From positions 5,153,501-5,217,500 of the forward strand of contig NC_012914.1 in the NCBI RefSeq assembly GCF_000023585.1: DNA of 64,000 nt. Direction: 5' to 3'. The notes beneath the pieces are model-generated. The model searched no databases. It was not told the DNA's origin and saw only the letters and a list, made by a program, of their open reading frames with translations. The number at the start of each line of letters is the position of its first letter. Position 1 is the stretch's first letter. The stretch comes from Paenibacillus sp. JDR-2 (GTDB lineage Bacteria; Bacillota; Bacilli; Paenibacillales; Paenibacillaceae). Below are positions 1-8,094 of this stretch, one piece after another. A program made the position numbers and the translations under genes.

Positions 1-226
1 ACAAACGCCCGTCATCAAGCGTCATTCCAATCCGTTCCCAAGCACTCAGACGGTAATGATGCCCGCATGACGAGCATACCTTCAAATTCTTATCCAATTC
101 TTTGCTGTACTGAATGGTGCCGCATTTGGAGCACTTATTCATTAGACCTTCCGGTATGTCGCGTTTAGGCCGCTCAGAAGGGATGGTCGCATACTTCTTC
201 TTTGAAAATAAGTCCTTAATTTGCAA
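1..226 (-). CDS. accD: Acetyl-CoA carboxylase carboxyltransferase beta subunit, N-terminal part
   Basis: N-terminal 75 codons of AccD; the gene runs off the left edge. AccD with AccA forms the carboxyltransferase that makes malonyl-CoA, the first committed step of fatty acid synthesis. The reading starts at a TTG (226-224) eight bases after GAGAGGTG. It shows the AccD zinc ribbon, CSKCG then CSSCG, about 20 residues apart, and the phrase HHYRLSAWERI that follows it in this family. It is the first gene after a small conserved protein on the same strand, as in other Bacillales. Family identity is clear; the start is inferred from the ribosome site. Confidence 0.9.
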   Translation of the reverse strand, partial: MQIKDLFSKKKYATIPSERPKRDIPEGLMNKCSKCGTIQYSKELDKNLKVCSSCGHHYRLSAWERIGMTLDDGRL

Positions 227-262
227 TGTGTGACACCTCTCAAGGCGCAATAGTATAAGGTA

Positions 263-451
263 TTACGGCTGCATGATGGAGTTAAATACTTCCTGTACTT
301 CCTCCAATTCACCCGAAGGAACCAAAATCTCATATTGCTGTTTAGACAGATTAACTGGACGGACTTTTACGAGAAAGCCTTCTTCCGTAAGCCGCTTCTT
401 GATGTTGTCCGCGATTCTAGCGGTTGGAGCGATGTAAATGACCGTCCACAT
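263..451 (-). CDS. Small conserved protein, DUF2007-like
   Basis: 62 residues, starting at an ATG that follows AGGAGG with a good spacer; an upstream ATG (493) would add 14 unrelated residues and has no ribosome site. The sequence looks like a small ferredoxin-like fold of the DUF2007 'putative signal transducing' type: an N-terminal strand (MWTVIYIAP), a helix with KRLTEEGF, then strands ending in YEILVPSGE. Bacillus genomes carry a protein of this size next to accD, sometimes wrongly labelled glutamate decarboxylase. Function unknown; a regulatory role is only a guess from the family name. Confidence 0.7.
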   Translation of the reverse strand: MWTVIYIAPTARIADNIKKRLTEEGFLVKVRPVNLSKQQYEILVPSGELEEVQEVFNSIMQP

Positions 452-547
452 TATGGTACCTCCTGAAAACTTTGCCTGCAGCAAAGTTCGCATCTTCTAA
501 CAAGTCAATCCCGTTAAAGGCCATATGATGTCATAATGATACCACAG

Positions 548-1042
548 TCATGGCGAATCGGGCAAATGGTATCGGATGGCTTTTGGGTCCTGATGCGCGA
601 TCCTTGCTGATGCCGCCGCCGCCAGTCCCGCAACAAGATCGTCGAGAAACACGTGAATTTTCTCGCCTTTCAGATTCAGCTGACGAATAATGCCGGGCTT
701 TACTTTATCCAAATATCCGAAACTCGTCAAGCCAATCATCCCATAAACATTCGTTATTCCTAGTGCTAAAGTCTCGTCTACGCCATACAGGGACTCGTCG
801 GTTTCCATGATGGCCTGCAGCGGCTCCGGCAGCAAACGGCGTTCGGCAAGCTCATCAAGGGCGATTCCGGTATACAGCACATACTGCACTTCGCGCTTCT
901 CCAAAACAGCTCTTACACTCTCTTCGCATTCGGCTACGGTCAAATCCGCATTGTAAGGACGCTGCAGCGTATATACAATTTCCGCAATATCGTCCACGCT
1001 TACTCCACGCTTTTGCAACCATTTTTCGATTCCGGACGTCAT
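548..1042 (-). CDS. pgpA: Phosphatidylglycerophosphatase A family protein (YutG-like)
   Basis: 164 residues. It resembles Bacillus YutG, of the PgpA family that removes the phosphate from phosphatidylglycerol phosphate in phosphatidylglycerol synthesis. The family pattern is visible: an N-terminal helical part (KRGVSVDDIAEIVYTLQ), a middle GIALDELAE, and the acidic HVFLDDLVAG near the end. I chose the ATG at 1042 because GGGAGG lies seven bases before it and the protein then has the YutG length. The frame stays open up to 1168, just after the dnaE stop, but the extra 42 residues do not resemble the family. It lies downstream of dnaE on the same strand. Confidence 0.72.
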   Translation of the reverse strand: MTSGIEKWLQKRGVSVDDIAEIVYTLQRPYNADLTVAECEESVRAVLEKREVQYVLYTGIALDELAERRLLPEPLQAIMETDESLYGVDETLALGITNVYGMIGLTSFGYLDKVKPGIIRQLNLKGEKIHVFLDDLVAGLAAAASARIAHQDPKAIRYHLPDSP

Positions 1043-1171
1043 GTCCATCCCTCCCGCATATGCTTGTACGTCTTCATGCAACGCAAGCCGGGGAAAAATT
1101 GCGGCTGCCAAACCGCTTAATCCCGCTTGTAACAATAAATGTATGCGGGAGGTGATAGAGTTGTGCATAAA

Positions 1172-4100
1172 TTATCTGACAATTACCGCTCCTTGCCCAA
1201 GAAGCTGCTCAATGGCGCTGAATAATTGAGGAGAAGGCTTTGTGCGGTACGTTTCGCTTAGAGCAAGCGAGCGCTGCTCCCGCTCATAGAACAACACCGT
1301 ATCCAGCTGTCCGTGATGGTCGGCCAATAGCTTCTTCAGCTGCTCCAGCACGTCCGGATGCTCGCGCGAAGCGATAATCTTGATATAAACGCGCTGACGT
1401 TTCCTTTCGGCAGGAGGAGCAGCGCGCTCGGAAGACTCAGCCGGCCTTGCAGGCTGCGGTTTCCGGGCTGCAGATGCCGCCGGTGAAGCTTGAGCGGTCC
1501 TAATTCCTGCCGCTTGGCTTTGGGGAGAAGTCTGAGCGGGCGGCTGATTGATGCCGCCTGCCGGCCTCGAGGCACGGGAGCTCGCATGCTTCCGCATCCG
1601 ACCCACAGGCTCGGCCAGCTGCTCCGCGGTTGCCGTCCCTTCCTGAATCGGCACAACATCTTCGATGATCAGCTTAAAGTCCTCGTCCTGATGCTGAACC
1701 GTAGCGTGAATAATCGCGAGCCCGCCTTTCACAAGACGATCCCCGCAGCGCTTCCATACAGCCGGGAATACAACCCCCTCTGCACGCATCACCCTGTCCT
1801 CTATTTCAATAAAGCCCATCGCATTTCCTTTTTTATTTGTAAATGGTTTAAGAGAAACCACTCTCGCTCCGATAAAAGCTGCTGCTCCTTCTGCTGCTTC
1901 CCCAAGCTCTATGAACCGGTCAAGGCCAAGCGGCTCAAGCTGTTCCTCTACGGCATCCAGCGGATGGCCGGACAAGTACAATCCCAGCAGTTCACGTTCC
2001 AACTCCAGCTGCTCGCCCGTCGAATACGGCCTAATATCCGGCAGCTCGACATCCCAGTTCTGCACTTCGTCAAAGCCGAACAGCTCGATCTGCAGCTCCT
2101 CGCGTTCCTTGCGCCACTTCAGCGCGGCTTCCACGGTTTCTTCGAGGGCGGCAAGCTGCTGCGCGCGGTGACCGGGCAGCGATTCAAGCGCTCCGGCTTG
2201 AATAAGCGATTCCAGCACCCGCTTGTTGACAACGCGCAGATCCACCCGGCGGCACAAGTCAAGCAGGCTGTCGAAAGGCCGTTCCCGGCGCTCTTTCTCG
2301 ATAGCCTCGATAGCTTGCGTGCCGACGTTTTTAATAGCCGCAAGGCCAAAACGAACGGCCCCCTCCACCGGTGTAAACGTAACGCCGCTTTCGTTCACGT
2401 CAGGAGGCAGCACCTCAATGCCCATCCGTCTGCATTCGTCCACGTATTCGGCTGTTTTGCGCTGATTGCCGGTAACGGAAGCAAGCATCGACGCCATAAA
2501 CGGAATCGGATAATGAGCCTTCAGCCACGCCGTCTGAAAAGCAAGCACGCCGTACGCTGCGGCATGGGCGCGCGGGAAGCCGTAGTCCGCAAACCGGACG
2601 ATCATATCATAGACCAGATTGGCATCCTCGCTTGTATAACCTTCGCTGACGCTGCCTTTTACGAAATGCGCGCGCTGCTCGTCGAGCACCTCCCGCTTCT
2701 TCTTCGACACGGCGCGGCGCAGCAAATCCGCTTCGCCAAGCGAGAAGCCGGCCATAGCAGAAGCAATCTGCATGATCTGCTCCTGGTAGACAATTATGCC
2801 ATACGTATCCGATAGAATAGGCTCGAGAGAGGGATGCGGATATTTAACCGGCGCAAGCCCATGCTTGCCTTGAATGTAATTCGGAATAAATTCCATCGGA
2901 CCCGGACGGTACAAGGCAAGCACCGATACGATGTCTTCGAATTCGCTCGGCTTCATCTCCTTCAGTACACGCCTGACGCCTGACGACTCCAACTGGAAAA
3001 TCCCCATCGTCTCGCCGCGCCCAAGCATCGCGTAGGTGTCCGGATCATTATCCGGCACTTTCCGGAAATCAATTTCCTTGCCGTATAAGCCCTTCACCCA
3101 AGCAAGCGAACGCTCCACGATGGATAACGTTCTCAGGCCGAGGAAGTCCATTTTCAAAAGGCCAACCGCCTCGAGATGCTCCATCGAATATTGCGTGAGC
3201 GCTGTCCGCTCGCTTCCCGCCTGCAGCGGGACGTAATCGGTTAACGGACCGCCGGAGATAACAACACCGGCCGCATGGGTAGAAGCGTGGCGCGGCATGC
3301 CCTCCACCTTCAGCGCCATCTTGATCATGGCATCGGTTCTCGGCTGCCGTTGGCAAGCTTCGCGCAGGCCTTCGCTGATCCGAAGAGCTTCCTCGAGCGT
3401 AATGTGGAGCTGATTCGGAATCATCTTCGCCGCCCGGTCGACCTCCGCGAACGGCACATTCATTGCGCGCCCAACGTCCCTGACAGCGGCTTTGGCGGCC
3501 ATCGTACCAAAAGTAATGATCTGGGCCACATGCTCATCGCCGTATTTGGCCGAAACATAGGCGATAACCTCATCGCGGCGTTCGTCATTAAAGTCGATAT
3601 CGATGTCGGGCATCGTAATCCGTTCCGGATTCAGGAACCGCTCGAAGAGCAGCTTGTACTTCAGCGGATCCACGTCGGTTATCCGGAGCACGTAAGCAAC
3701 AAGGCTTCCCGCTGACGAGCCCCGTCCCGGACCGGTCCGGATGCCCTGCTCATGGGCAAAGCGGACGAAATCCCATACGATCAGGAAATAATCGCTGAAG
3801 CCCATATTTTCAATAACGGACAGCTCATAAGCGAGCCTTGCCTCCGCCTGTTCCCGGTATGCCGGATCCTCCGACCATTGCGGCAGCCCCGCGTAACGGG
3901 AAGCAAGTCCGCTCCTGCACAGCTCGGCCAAATACGCCGTCGAAGTCATGCCGCCCGGCACCGGACGGAAGACGGGCAGCGCTGCACGCCCAAACGTCAG
4001 CTCCAGCGAGCACTTGTCCGCGATTTCTGCAGTATGGCGTATCGCTTCAGGCACGTGGCGGAACAAGAGTTCCATCTCTTCTCCGCTTTTCATATACAGC

Positions 4101-4834
4101 TGATCCGTCCCCATCTTCATTCGGTCCGTATCATCTACCGACTTGCCTGTTCCAATGCATATCAGAACATCCTGAACAGCGGCATCCTCCGGCGTCAAAT
4201 AATGAACATCGTTGGTAGCCGTAAGCTTGATGCCTGTTTCCCGAGCTAATTCAATCATGGCAGCCGCTACTTTTTTCTGATCGAGCATGCCGTGATCCTG
4301 CAGCTCCAAATAAAAGTCATCCCCGAAGATCCGCTTATACCGCATTGCAGCCGTCAGCGCTTCCTCCCGGCGGTCATGAAGCAGATGCTGCGAGATTTCA
4401 CCATGGAGACATGAACTCAAGCAGACCAGACCTTCGGAATGAGCCTCCAGTACTTCCGGGTCGATACGAGGCTTATAGTGAAAGCCTTCCAGATGTCCAA
4501 TCGAGACCAGCTTCATCAGATTGCGGTAGCCGGTCTCGTTTTTGGCTAGGAGAATTAAATGATAGATCGGATTGTCCTTGCGCGTTCCCTTCTCGAAACG
4601 GGATCCCGCCGTAAAATACATCTCGCAGCCGATAATCGGCTTGATGCCCCGTGCCAGGCATGCTCTATAAAAAGGAATAGCTCCGTACATGACACCGTGA
4701 TCGGTAAGGGCAAGCGCCTTCATCCCTTGCTCGGCAGCCCTTGCCACCAAATCGCGGATCCGGGCTGCGCCGTCAAGCAAGCTGTATTCGCTATGCACGT
4801 GCAAATGCACAAACGAGGAATCTATGTTGTTCAT
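1172..4834 (-). CDS. dnaE: DNA polymerase III alpha subunit DnaE
   Basis: 1220 residues; replicative polymerase of the DnaE type. In Gram-positive bacteria it extends RNA primers before PolC takes over. Visible parts: PHP domain from residue 8 (HLHVHSEYSLLDG), the palm with GPGRGSSAGS and the acidic triad region PDIDIDFNDERR, fingers with YQEQIMQIA and RRAVSKKKR, tandem helix-hairpin-helix, an OB-fold around residue 1020-1090 (GFIEIEDRV), then a long Ala/Pro/Gln linker and a C-terminal domain ending at residue 1220. The ATG at 4834 follows AGAGGGTG; the frame is open 90 codons further upstream but that part overlaps ytrH and has no family similarity. It is longer than Bacillus DnaE (about 1115), mostly because of the linker. 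Confidence 0.95.
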   Translation of the reverse strand: MNNIDSSFVHLHVHSEYSLLDGAARIRDLVARAAEQGMKALALTDHGVMYGAIPFYRACLARGIKPIIGCEMYFTAGSRFEKGTRKDNPIYHLILLAKNETGYRNLMKLVSIGHLEGFHYKPRIDPEVLEAHSEGLVCLSSCLHGEISQHLLHDRREEALTAAMRYKRIFGDDFYLELQDHGMLDQKKVAAAMIELARETGIKLTATNDVHYLTPEDAAVQDVLICIGTGKSVDDTDRMKMGTDQLYMKSGEEMELLFRHVPEAIRHTAEIADKCSLELTFGRAALPVFRPVPGGMTSTAYLAELCRSGLASRYAGLPQWSEDPAYREQAEARLAYELSVIENMGFSDYFLIVWDFVRFAHEQGIRTGPGRGSSAGSLVAYVLRITDVDPLKYKLLFERFLNPERITMPDIDIDFNDERRDEVIAYVSAKYGDEHVAQIITFGTMAAKAAVRDVGRAMNVPFAEVDRAAKMIPNQLHITLEEALRISEGLREACQRQPRTDAMIKMALKVEGMPRHASTHAAGVVISGGPLTDYVPLQAGSERTALTQYSMEHLEAVGLLKMDFLGLRTLSIVERSLAWVKGLYGKEIDFRKVPDNDPDTYAMLGRGETMGIFQLESSGVRRVLKEMKPSEFEDIVSVLALYRPGPMEFIPNYIQGKHGLAPVKYPHPSLEPILSDTYGIIVYQEQIMQIASAMAGFSLGEADLLRRAVSKKKREVLDEQRAHFVKGSVSEGYTSEDANLVYDMIVRFADYGFPRAHAAAYGVLAFQTAWLKAHYPIPFMASMLASVTGNQRKTAEYVDECRRMGIEVLPPDVNESGVTFTPVEGAVRFGLAAIKNVGTQAIEAIEKERRERPFDSLLDLCRRVDLRVVNKRVLESLIQAGALESLPGHRAQQLAALEETVEAALKWRKEREELQIELFGFDEVQNWDVELPDIRPYSTGEQLELERELLGLYLSGHPLDAVEEQLEPLGLDRFIELGEAAEGAAAFIGARVVSLKPFTNKKGNAMGFIEIEDRVMRAEGVVFPAVWKRCGDRLVKGGLAIIHATVQHQDEDFKLIIEDVVPIQEGTATAEQLAEPVGRMRKHASSRASRPAGGINQPPAQTSPQSQAAGIRTAQASPAASAARKPQPARPAESSERAAPPAERKRQRVYIKIIASREHPDVLEQLKKLLADHHGQLDTVLFYEREQRSLALSETYRTKPSPQLFSAIEQLLGQGAVIVR

Positions 4835-4874
4835 CCGCTGGCACCCTCTTTCGGTTCTTATTCCTTCTATTTTA

Positions 4875-4904
4875 TCATAATAGACCGCACAGCGCCCATA
4901 GAAT
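4875..4904 (+). promoter_or_regulatory. Candidate sigma-E promoter for ytrH-ytrI
   Basis: TCATAAT (4875-4881), a 15-base spacer, and CATAGAAT (4897-4904) fit the mother-cell sigma-E pattern (KMATATT, 13-15 bases, CATANNNT). It lies about 50 bases before ytrH. In Bacillus subtilis ytrH and ytrI are mother-cell sporulation genes under sigma-E, which makes the site credible; no experiment is available here. Confidence 0.55.
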
Positions 4905-4958
4905 GGTAGTGAGGCAGCCGGACAGGCTGGACTAAGCGCTAAAAGGCAGGTGTACGTT

Positions 4959-5285
4959 GTGAACGTCATTTTATCTAAGGCCGGGCTTGATTTTTTTATC
5001 GCCTTTGGCGTTGTTGTCGGAGGATCCATGCTGGCCGGACTCGGCTCCGTTTTTTTGCTGCTCCCCCCTACCTCCATGATGCTGAGCACGGCCGCGAATC
5101 TCAAAATATGGGCGATTGTCGCGGCCGTCGGAGGATCTATCGATCCGATGCGCGTTATCGAGAGTAATATCGCGGAAGGGCATTTATCACCGGCCGTCCT
5201 TCAGATTGCCTATATCGCCATTGCTTTTCTGGGCGCTCACATGGGAACGGAGTTAGTCAAGCTCGTTTGCAAAGGGGCGGCTTAA
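4959..5285 (+). CDS. ytrH: Sporulation membrane protein YtrH
   Basis: 108 residues from a GTG at 4959, six bases after AGGTG; a GTG at 4950 is possible but sits too close to its ribosome site. Three hydrophobic segments (about residues 8-30, 47-60, 80-100), with GGS and LKIWAIVAAVGG in the same order as Bacillus YtrH. YtrH and YtrI form a membrane pair needed for normal endospore formation in B. subtilis. It is divergent from dnaE and three bases upstream of ytrI, so the two are surely co-transcribed. A sigma-E-like promoter lies upstream. Confidence 0.85.
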   Translation: MNVILSKAGLDFFIAFGVVVGGSMLAGLGSVFLLLPPTSMMLSTAANLKIWAIVAAVGGSIDPMRVIESNIAEGHLSPAVLQIAYIAIAFLGAHMGTELVKLVCKGAA

Positions 5286-5288
5286 TGC

Positions 5289-5804
5289 ATGCGCGTACCT
5301 CAGTTTGAGCGGTATGTAAAAGGGGTGCAGATGCTTGGCGTACTGCTGCTTGGCATGCTGCTTGGCGCAATCATATATAATTCCATCTACCACGCCCAAT
5401 TCGAGGCGCTAGTGAACCTGAAGAGCGATCTGGAGGTTAAGCTGGAGCAGTCCGAAACGGAAATAAAAGGCTTAACGCAATTCAAAAGTCAGCATACCGT
5501 CATCAAAAGCGTCGTGCCGCGGATCGAAGAGGAAGCCGGCCAAAATACCGACCGCCCCAAGCTTGATAAAGTAACGGAAGCGGAATTAATCAAGCGGATC
5601 AAAGCGGATCTTTCCGTTTTCCTTGGGCAAAGCATCTATGAGATCGATACGGACGCCCAGCTCGCCCGGAGACTATTAAGCAACAAGATTTATACCAATG
5701 TTCTAGAAAAAGACTATTCCATCGACATCACGACTATCCTGGTTGCGGAAAACAAGCTGCAAGTATGGGTTAAAGTCAGGCTATACGCGAGACCTCCTTC
5801 TTAA
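5289..5804 (+). CDS. ytrI: Sporulation membrane protein YtrI
   Basis: 171 residues. A short cytoplasmic start, one membrane helix at about residues 12-33, then a charged stretch that looks coiled-coil (residues 36-70) and a C-terminal globular domain, the usual YtrI plan. It partners YtrH in the mother cell during sporulation. The ATG at 5289 is preceded by GGGGCGG; a nearer ATG at 5285 opens only a seven-codon frame. Starts three bases after ytrH. No terminator is seen directly after it; ytpI follows 77 bases on. Confidence 0.85.
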   Translation: MRVPQFERYVKGVQMLGVLLLGMLLGAIIYNSIYHAQFEALVNLKSDLEVKLEQSETEIKGLTQFKSQHTVIKSVVPRIEEEAGQNTDRPKLDKVTEAELIKRIKADLSVFLGQSIYEIDTDAQLARRLLSNKIYTNVLEKDYSIDITTILVAENKLQVWVKVRLYARPPS

Positions 5805-5881
5805 TCGCATTTATTTCCGGTTTTGGGTGAATTCATGCTACAATAACGCCATTGAGACTACAAAAGGAGCTGTAGCTAAAC

Positions 5882-6178
5882 ATGGATTCACTCCTGCAAT
5901 GGGTGTTTGCGCCGGGCATTATGATCACATTGGCGCTTACCGTCTTTTTCAGCTTTAGATCCCGCCGCTCGACGGACGCGCGCGCGCGCGGCCTTCATGC
6001 TTCGCGGATGAACATCAGCATGGGCTTCATGCTTATGTTTATCGCCGGCGTTCAGCTGTTTCTCTCCGGCACTTCGACGGCGCGTATCGTAATCGGAGCG
6101 ATTTTCCTCGTTATCGGATTTTTCAATTTGTTTGCGGGGCTGCGCAACCATAGTATTTTTCGGACGATGCAGCAGTAG
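5882..6178 (+). CDS. ytpI: Membrane protein YtpI
   Basis: 98 residues with three hydrophobic segments (about 8-22, 45-62, 68-85). Size, membrane plan and position next to ytrI and ytoI match Bacillus ytpI, whose function is unknown. The ribosome site AAAAGGAG lies 12 bases before the ATG, longer than usual. The last codons and the TAG stop (6176-6178) are part of the left arm of a long inverted repeat (6169-6359), so the end of the message should fold into a large hairpin. Confidence 0.75.
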   Translation: MDSLLQWVFAPGIMITLALTVFFSFRSRRSTDARARGLHASRMNISMGFMLMFIAGVQLFLSGTSTARIVIGAIFLVIGFFNLFAGLRNHSIFRTMQQ

Positions 6179-6359
6179 AGCGAATTATGAAAATGGATGG
6201 CACTGCGTGGGGCGAATATTTCTTCGATCGCTGTTGGTTCCGGATTCCTCTCATTAAACGTAGGACAAGGTAGGAATCCGGGAACCAAAGGCGAGCGCTC
6301 CGCTTCTCAGAAACATTCGCCCGCTCCGTGCTCTCATTTTCATAAAAGTCCACTGCTGC
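6169..6359 (+). repeat. Long 3'-end hairpin element, copy 1 (after ytpI)
   Basis: A 191-base imperfect inverted repeat. Paired blocks, outside in: 6169-6176 with 6352-6359 (8/8), 6185-6195 with 6335-6345 (11/11), 6200-6203 with 6328-6331, 6210-6223 with 6309-6322 (13 of 14), 6234-6249 with 6272-6288 (one bulge). The ytpI stop codon is inside the outer stem. Internal sequence of both arms (CGCTGTTG in the 5' arm; the CAAAGGCGA...CGCTCC run in the 3' arm) is shared with the element at 8143-8319. A terminator starts 24 bases after it. Nature unknown: a mobile hairpin repeat or a structured 3' untranslated region. Confidence 0.7.
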
Positions 6360-6382
6360 CCGTCCTTTGGGGCAACAGAATG

Positions 6383-6416
6383 AGCCGACCTGGCATTTCG
6401 CGGGTCGGCTTTTTGT
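6383..6416 (+). terminator. Intrinsic terminator after the ytpI hairpin
   Basis: Stem AGCCGACC (6383-6390) with GGTCGGCT (6403-6410), 12-base loop, then a T-run to 6415. It lies 205 bases after the ytpI stop, directly behind the long hairpin, so the hairpin would be the 3' end of the ytrHI/ytpI message. Confidence 0.8.
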
Positions 6417-6479
6417 TTGGGGACGCGGAAAGTTTTCTTTTACTCAAACTCGGCCTAGAGAATACGGTCTTCTATTGCA

Positions 6480-6485
6480 TATAAT
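6480..6485 (+). promoter_or_regulatory. Possible -10 box before the rsgA leader
   Basis: A perfect TATAAT at 6480-6485; no convincing -35 box at 17 bases, so this is weak. A transcript from here would contain a 25-codon frame and two terminators before reaching the GTPase gene. Confidence 0.3.
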
Positions 6486-6510
6486 AAGCACATCTTACTA
6501 CAGGAGGCTG

Positions 6511-6588
6511 ATGTCAAATGATGAACCTATCGATTGTTTGTCCTATTCATTTATCTCGGCCTATACGGAACGCCCTCTAACCATTTAG
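6511..6588 (+). CDS. Possible 25-codon leader ORF upstream of rsgA
   Basis: ATG at 6511 follows CAGGAGG by three bases and the frame runs 25 codons to TAG at 6588. The predicted peptide begins MSNDEPIDCLSY and I do not recognise it. A second ATG (6518/6521) in another frame would give a 20-residue peptide with a poorer ribosome site. Fourteen bases after the stop two strong terminators begin, then rsgA. This layout is what a translation-controlled attenuator would look like, but the frame may also be chance. Confidence 0.3.
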   Translation: MSNDEPIDCLSYSFISAYTERPLTI

Positions 6589-6601
6589 TATTAGAGACGC
6601 G

Positions 6602-6634
6602 CCGCGGGACCGAGTGGGTCCTTGCGGTTTTTTT
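6602..6634 (+). terminator. First of two tandem terminators before rsgA
   Basis: Stem CCGCGGGACC (6602-6611) with GGTCCTTGCGG (6617-6627, one bulge), followed by seven T (6628-6634). Confidence 0.8.
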
Positions 6635-6641
6635 GTGCCTT

Positions 6642-6668
6642 CCGCAGGGGAATCCCTGCGGTTTTTTT
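6642..6668 (+). terminator. Second tandem terminator before rsgA
   Basis: Perfect 8-bp stem CCGCAGGG (6642-6649) with CCCTGCGG (6654-6661), GAAT loop, then seven T. It ends 45 bases before the rsgA start codon. Confidence 0.85.
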
Positions 6669-6713
6669 GTTGTTTCGAAAGTCCAATAAAACGATTAAAG
6701 AGGAGCATCCGAT

Positions 6714-7826
6714 TTGAAAAATACCGATACCTTGCAGCACCACCAACAACATCTAGCCTACGGCTGGAATACCGATTGGAACAATAAAATGGAGCAAATG
6801 CCGGCAAGCGCGCGACAGCTGGTACCCGCGCGCGTGATCGCCCAGCATTCCCATTCTTATCAAATCATGACGCCGGACGGCGAGCACACCGCTACCGTTA
6901 CCGGTAAATACGAATTTAATGCGGCGCTGAAAAGCGATTTCCCCGCCGTTGGCGACTGGGTCATGGCCGAAAAGCTGCCGGGCGAGACACGCTCGGTTAT
7001 CCATATCCTTCTGCCGCGCCAAAGCGCAATGATCCGCAAAGCAGCCGGAAGTACGGTGGATGATCAGGTCGTTGGAGCGAATATGGATTATTTGTTTATT
7101 ACAAACGCACTAAACCAGGATTTTAACGTCCGCAAAATGGAACGTTACCTGATTGCCGCATGGGAAAGCGGCGCTTCACCGGTTATTCTGCTGACCAAAG
7201 CCGATCTATGCGACGATCCCGAGTTTTTCGCCGCACAGATGGAAAGCGCCGCCCCAGGCGTACCGGTTCACTTGATTAGCGCCTTGCAAAACCAAGGCAA
7301 GGAACAGCTTCTCCCTTATTTGCAGCCGGGCAAAACCATTGCCGTCACAGGCTCGTCCGGTGTAGGCAAGTCTACTCTCCTGAACTGGCTCGCTGATGAA
7401 AACATCATGGAGACTCAGGGTATCCGTGAAACCGATGCTCGAGGCCGCCATACAACAACGCACCGGGAGCTGTTCCTTTTGCCAAGCGGAGCGCTTGTCA
7501 TGGATACACCTGGCATGCGCGAGCTTCAGCTGTGGGATGCGCATGATGGATTGGAACAGGCTTTCTCCGATATTGAAGCTCTGGCTGCCGGATGCCGTTA
7601 CCGGGATTGCCGTCATGAGTCAGACCCTGGCTGCGCGGTACTGCAAGCGATTGAAGACGGAACGCTCGAAGCGAAACGACTTCACAATTACAGGAAGACT
7701 GCCAAAGAGCTCTCCCATCTTGCGCGCAAAGAAAACAGCCTTGCCAAAAAAGCAAAAAAAGCAGCCGGTTCCTCCTCCCGCAAGAACGATCGCAGGACAA
7801 ATGCCGGCGAATGGGACTACGATTAA
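6714..7826 (+). CDS. rsgA: Ribosome small subunit-dependent GTPase A
   Basis: 370 residues, TTG start eight bases after AGAGGAG. RsgA is a circularly permuted GTPase that binds the 30S subunit and checks late assembly. Order of parts: an OB-like N-terminal domain (residues about 35-110), the G4 motif TKAD (about 161-164), G5 SA, G1 GSSGVGKST (about 215), G3 DTPGM (about 264), then a zinc finger with CRYRDCRHESDPGC, and a lysine-rich tail. The order G4 before G1 is diagnostic. It does not sit in a prpC-prkC-type operon, where the Bacillus copy (CpgA) is found, so it may be a second copy (inference). It is preceded by tandem terminators. Confidence 0.93.
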   Translation: MKNTDTLQHHQQHLAYGWNTDWNNKMEQMPASARQLVPARVIAQHSHSYQIMTPDGEHTATVTGKYEFNAALKSDFPAVGDWVMAEKLPGETRSVIHILLPRQSAMIRKAAGSTVDDQVVGANMDYLFITNALNQDFNVRKMERYLIAAWESGASPVILLTKADLCDDPEFFAAQMESAAPGVPVHLISALQNQGKEQLLPYLQPGKTIAVTGSSGVGKSTLLNWLADENIMETQGIRETDARGRHTTTHRELFLLPSGALVMDTPGMRELQLWDAHDGLEQAFSDIEALAAGCRYRDCRHESDPGCAVLQAIEDGTLEAKRLHNYRKTAKELSHLARKENSLAKKAKKAAGSSSRKNDRRTNAGEWDYD

Positions 7827-7867
7827 CTTACCGCTCTTCCCTATAGCTTTATCAGCTGAAAATAGAT

Positions 7868-8055
7868 TGCACGGAATGCAGTCTATCAGCCATTTTGGTG
7901 GGAAGCCGACGCGGTATAATGCACAGAATGCAGGATATTGTGCCCGACTGAACCAATGACGGCTATTTTTCTCGAATATGCTGCATTCCGTGCAGGATAT
8001 TTCGGATAACAGAGCAGATTCGCGCCATTATCGTGCATTTCGTGCAAGGTATTTG
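7868..8055 (+). repeat. Four TGCA-N5-TGCA repeat units downstream of rsgA
   Basis: Units at 7869-7881 (TGCAcggaaTGCA), 7920-7932 (TGCAcagaaTGCA), 7982-7994 (TGCAttccgTGCA) and 8035-8047 (TGCAtttcgTGCA), 51-62 bases apart. Units 2-4 are followed by RGRTATT. Units 1 and 3 are exact reverse complements over 13 bases, so the group is arranged as two inverted pairs. There is no gene here; the spacing suggests a degenerate array of small palindromic repeats. Confidence 0.5.
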
Positions 8056-8094
8056 AACTTGAACGAAAAGTCCAGATAAGTGACTAAAAACATT

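Noticed and set aside
1490-2815. Long open frame antisense to dnaE
   Set aside because: It lies wholly inside dnaE, lacks a ribosome site and has no recognisable protein features; a by-product of codon bias.
4835-5104. 90-codon N-terminal extension of DnaE
   Set aside because: It overlaps ytrH, has no similarity to the PHP start, and a good ribosome site precedes the ATG at 4834.
6163-6363. Possible 6S-like RNA: a ~190-base hairpin with a weak promoter-like pair (TTGTTT, 17 bases, TAGTAT) just before it
   Set aside because: The sequence shares arms and position with the second hairpin after ytoI, so a repeat or 3'-end element explains it better; no large central bubble is evident.
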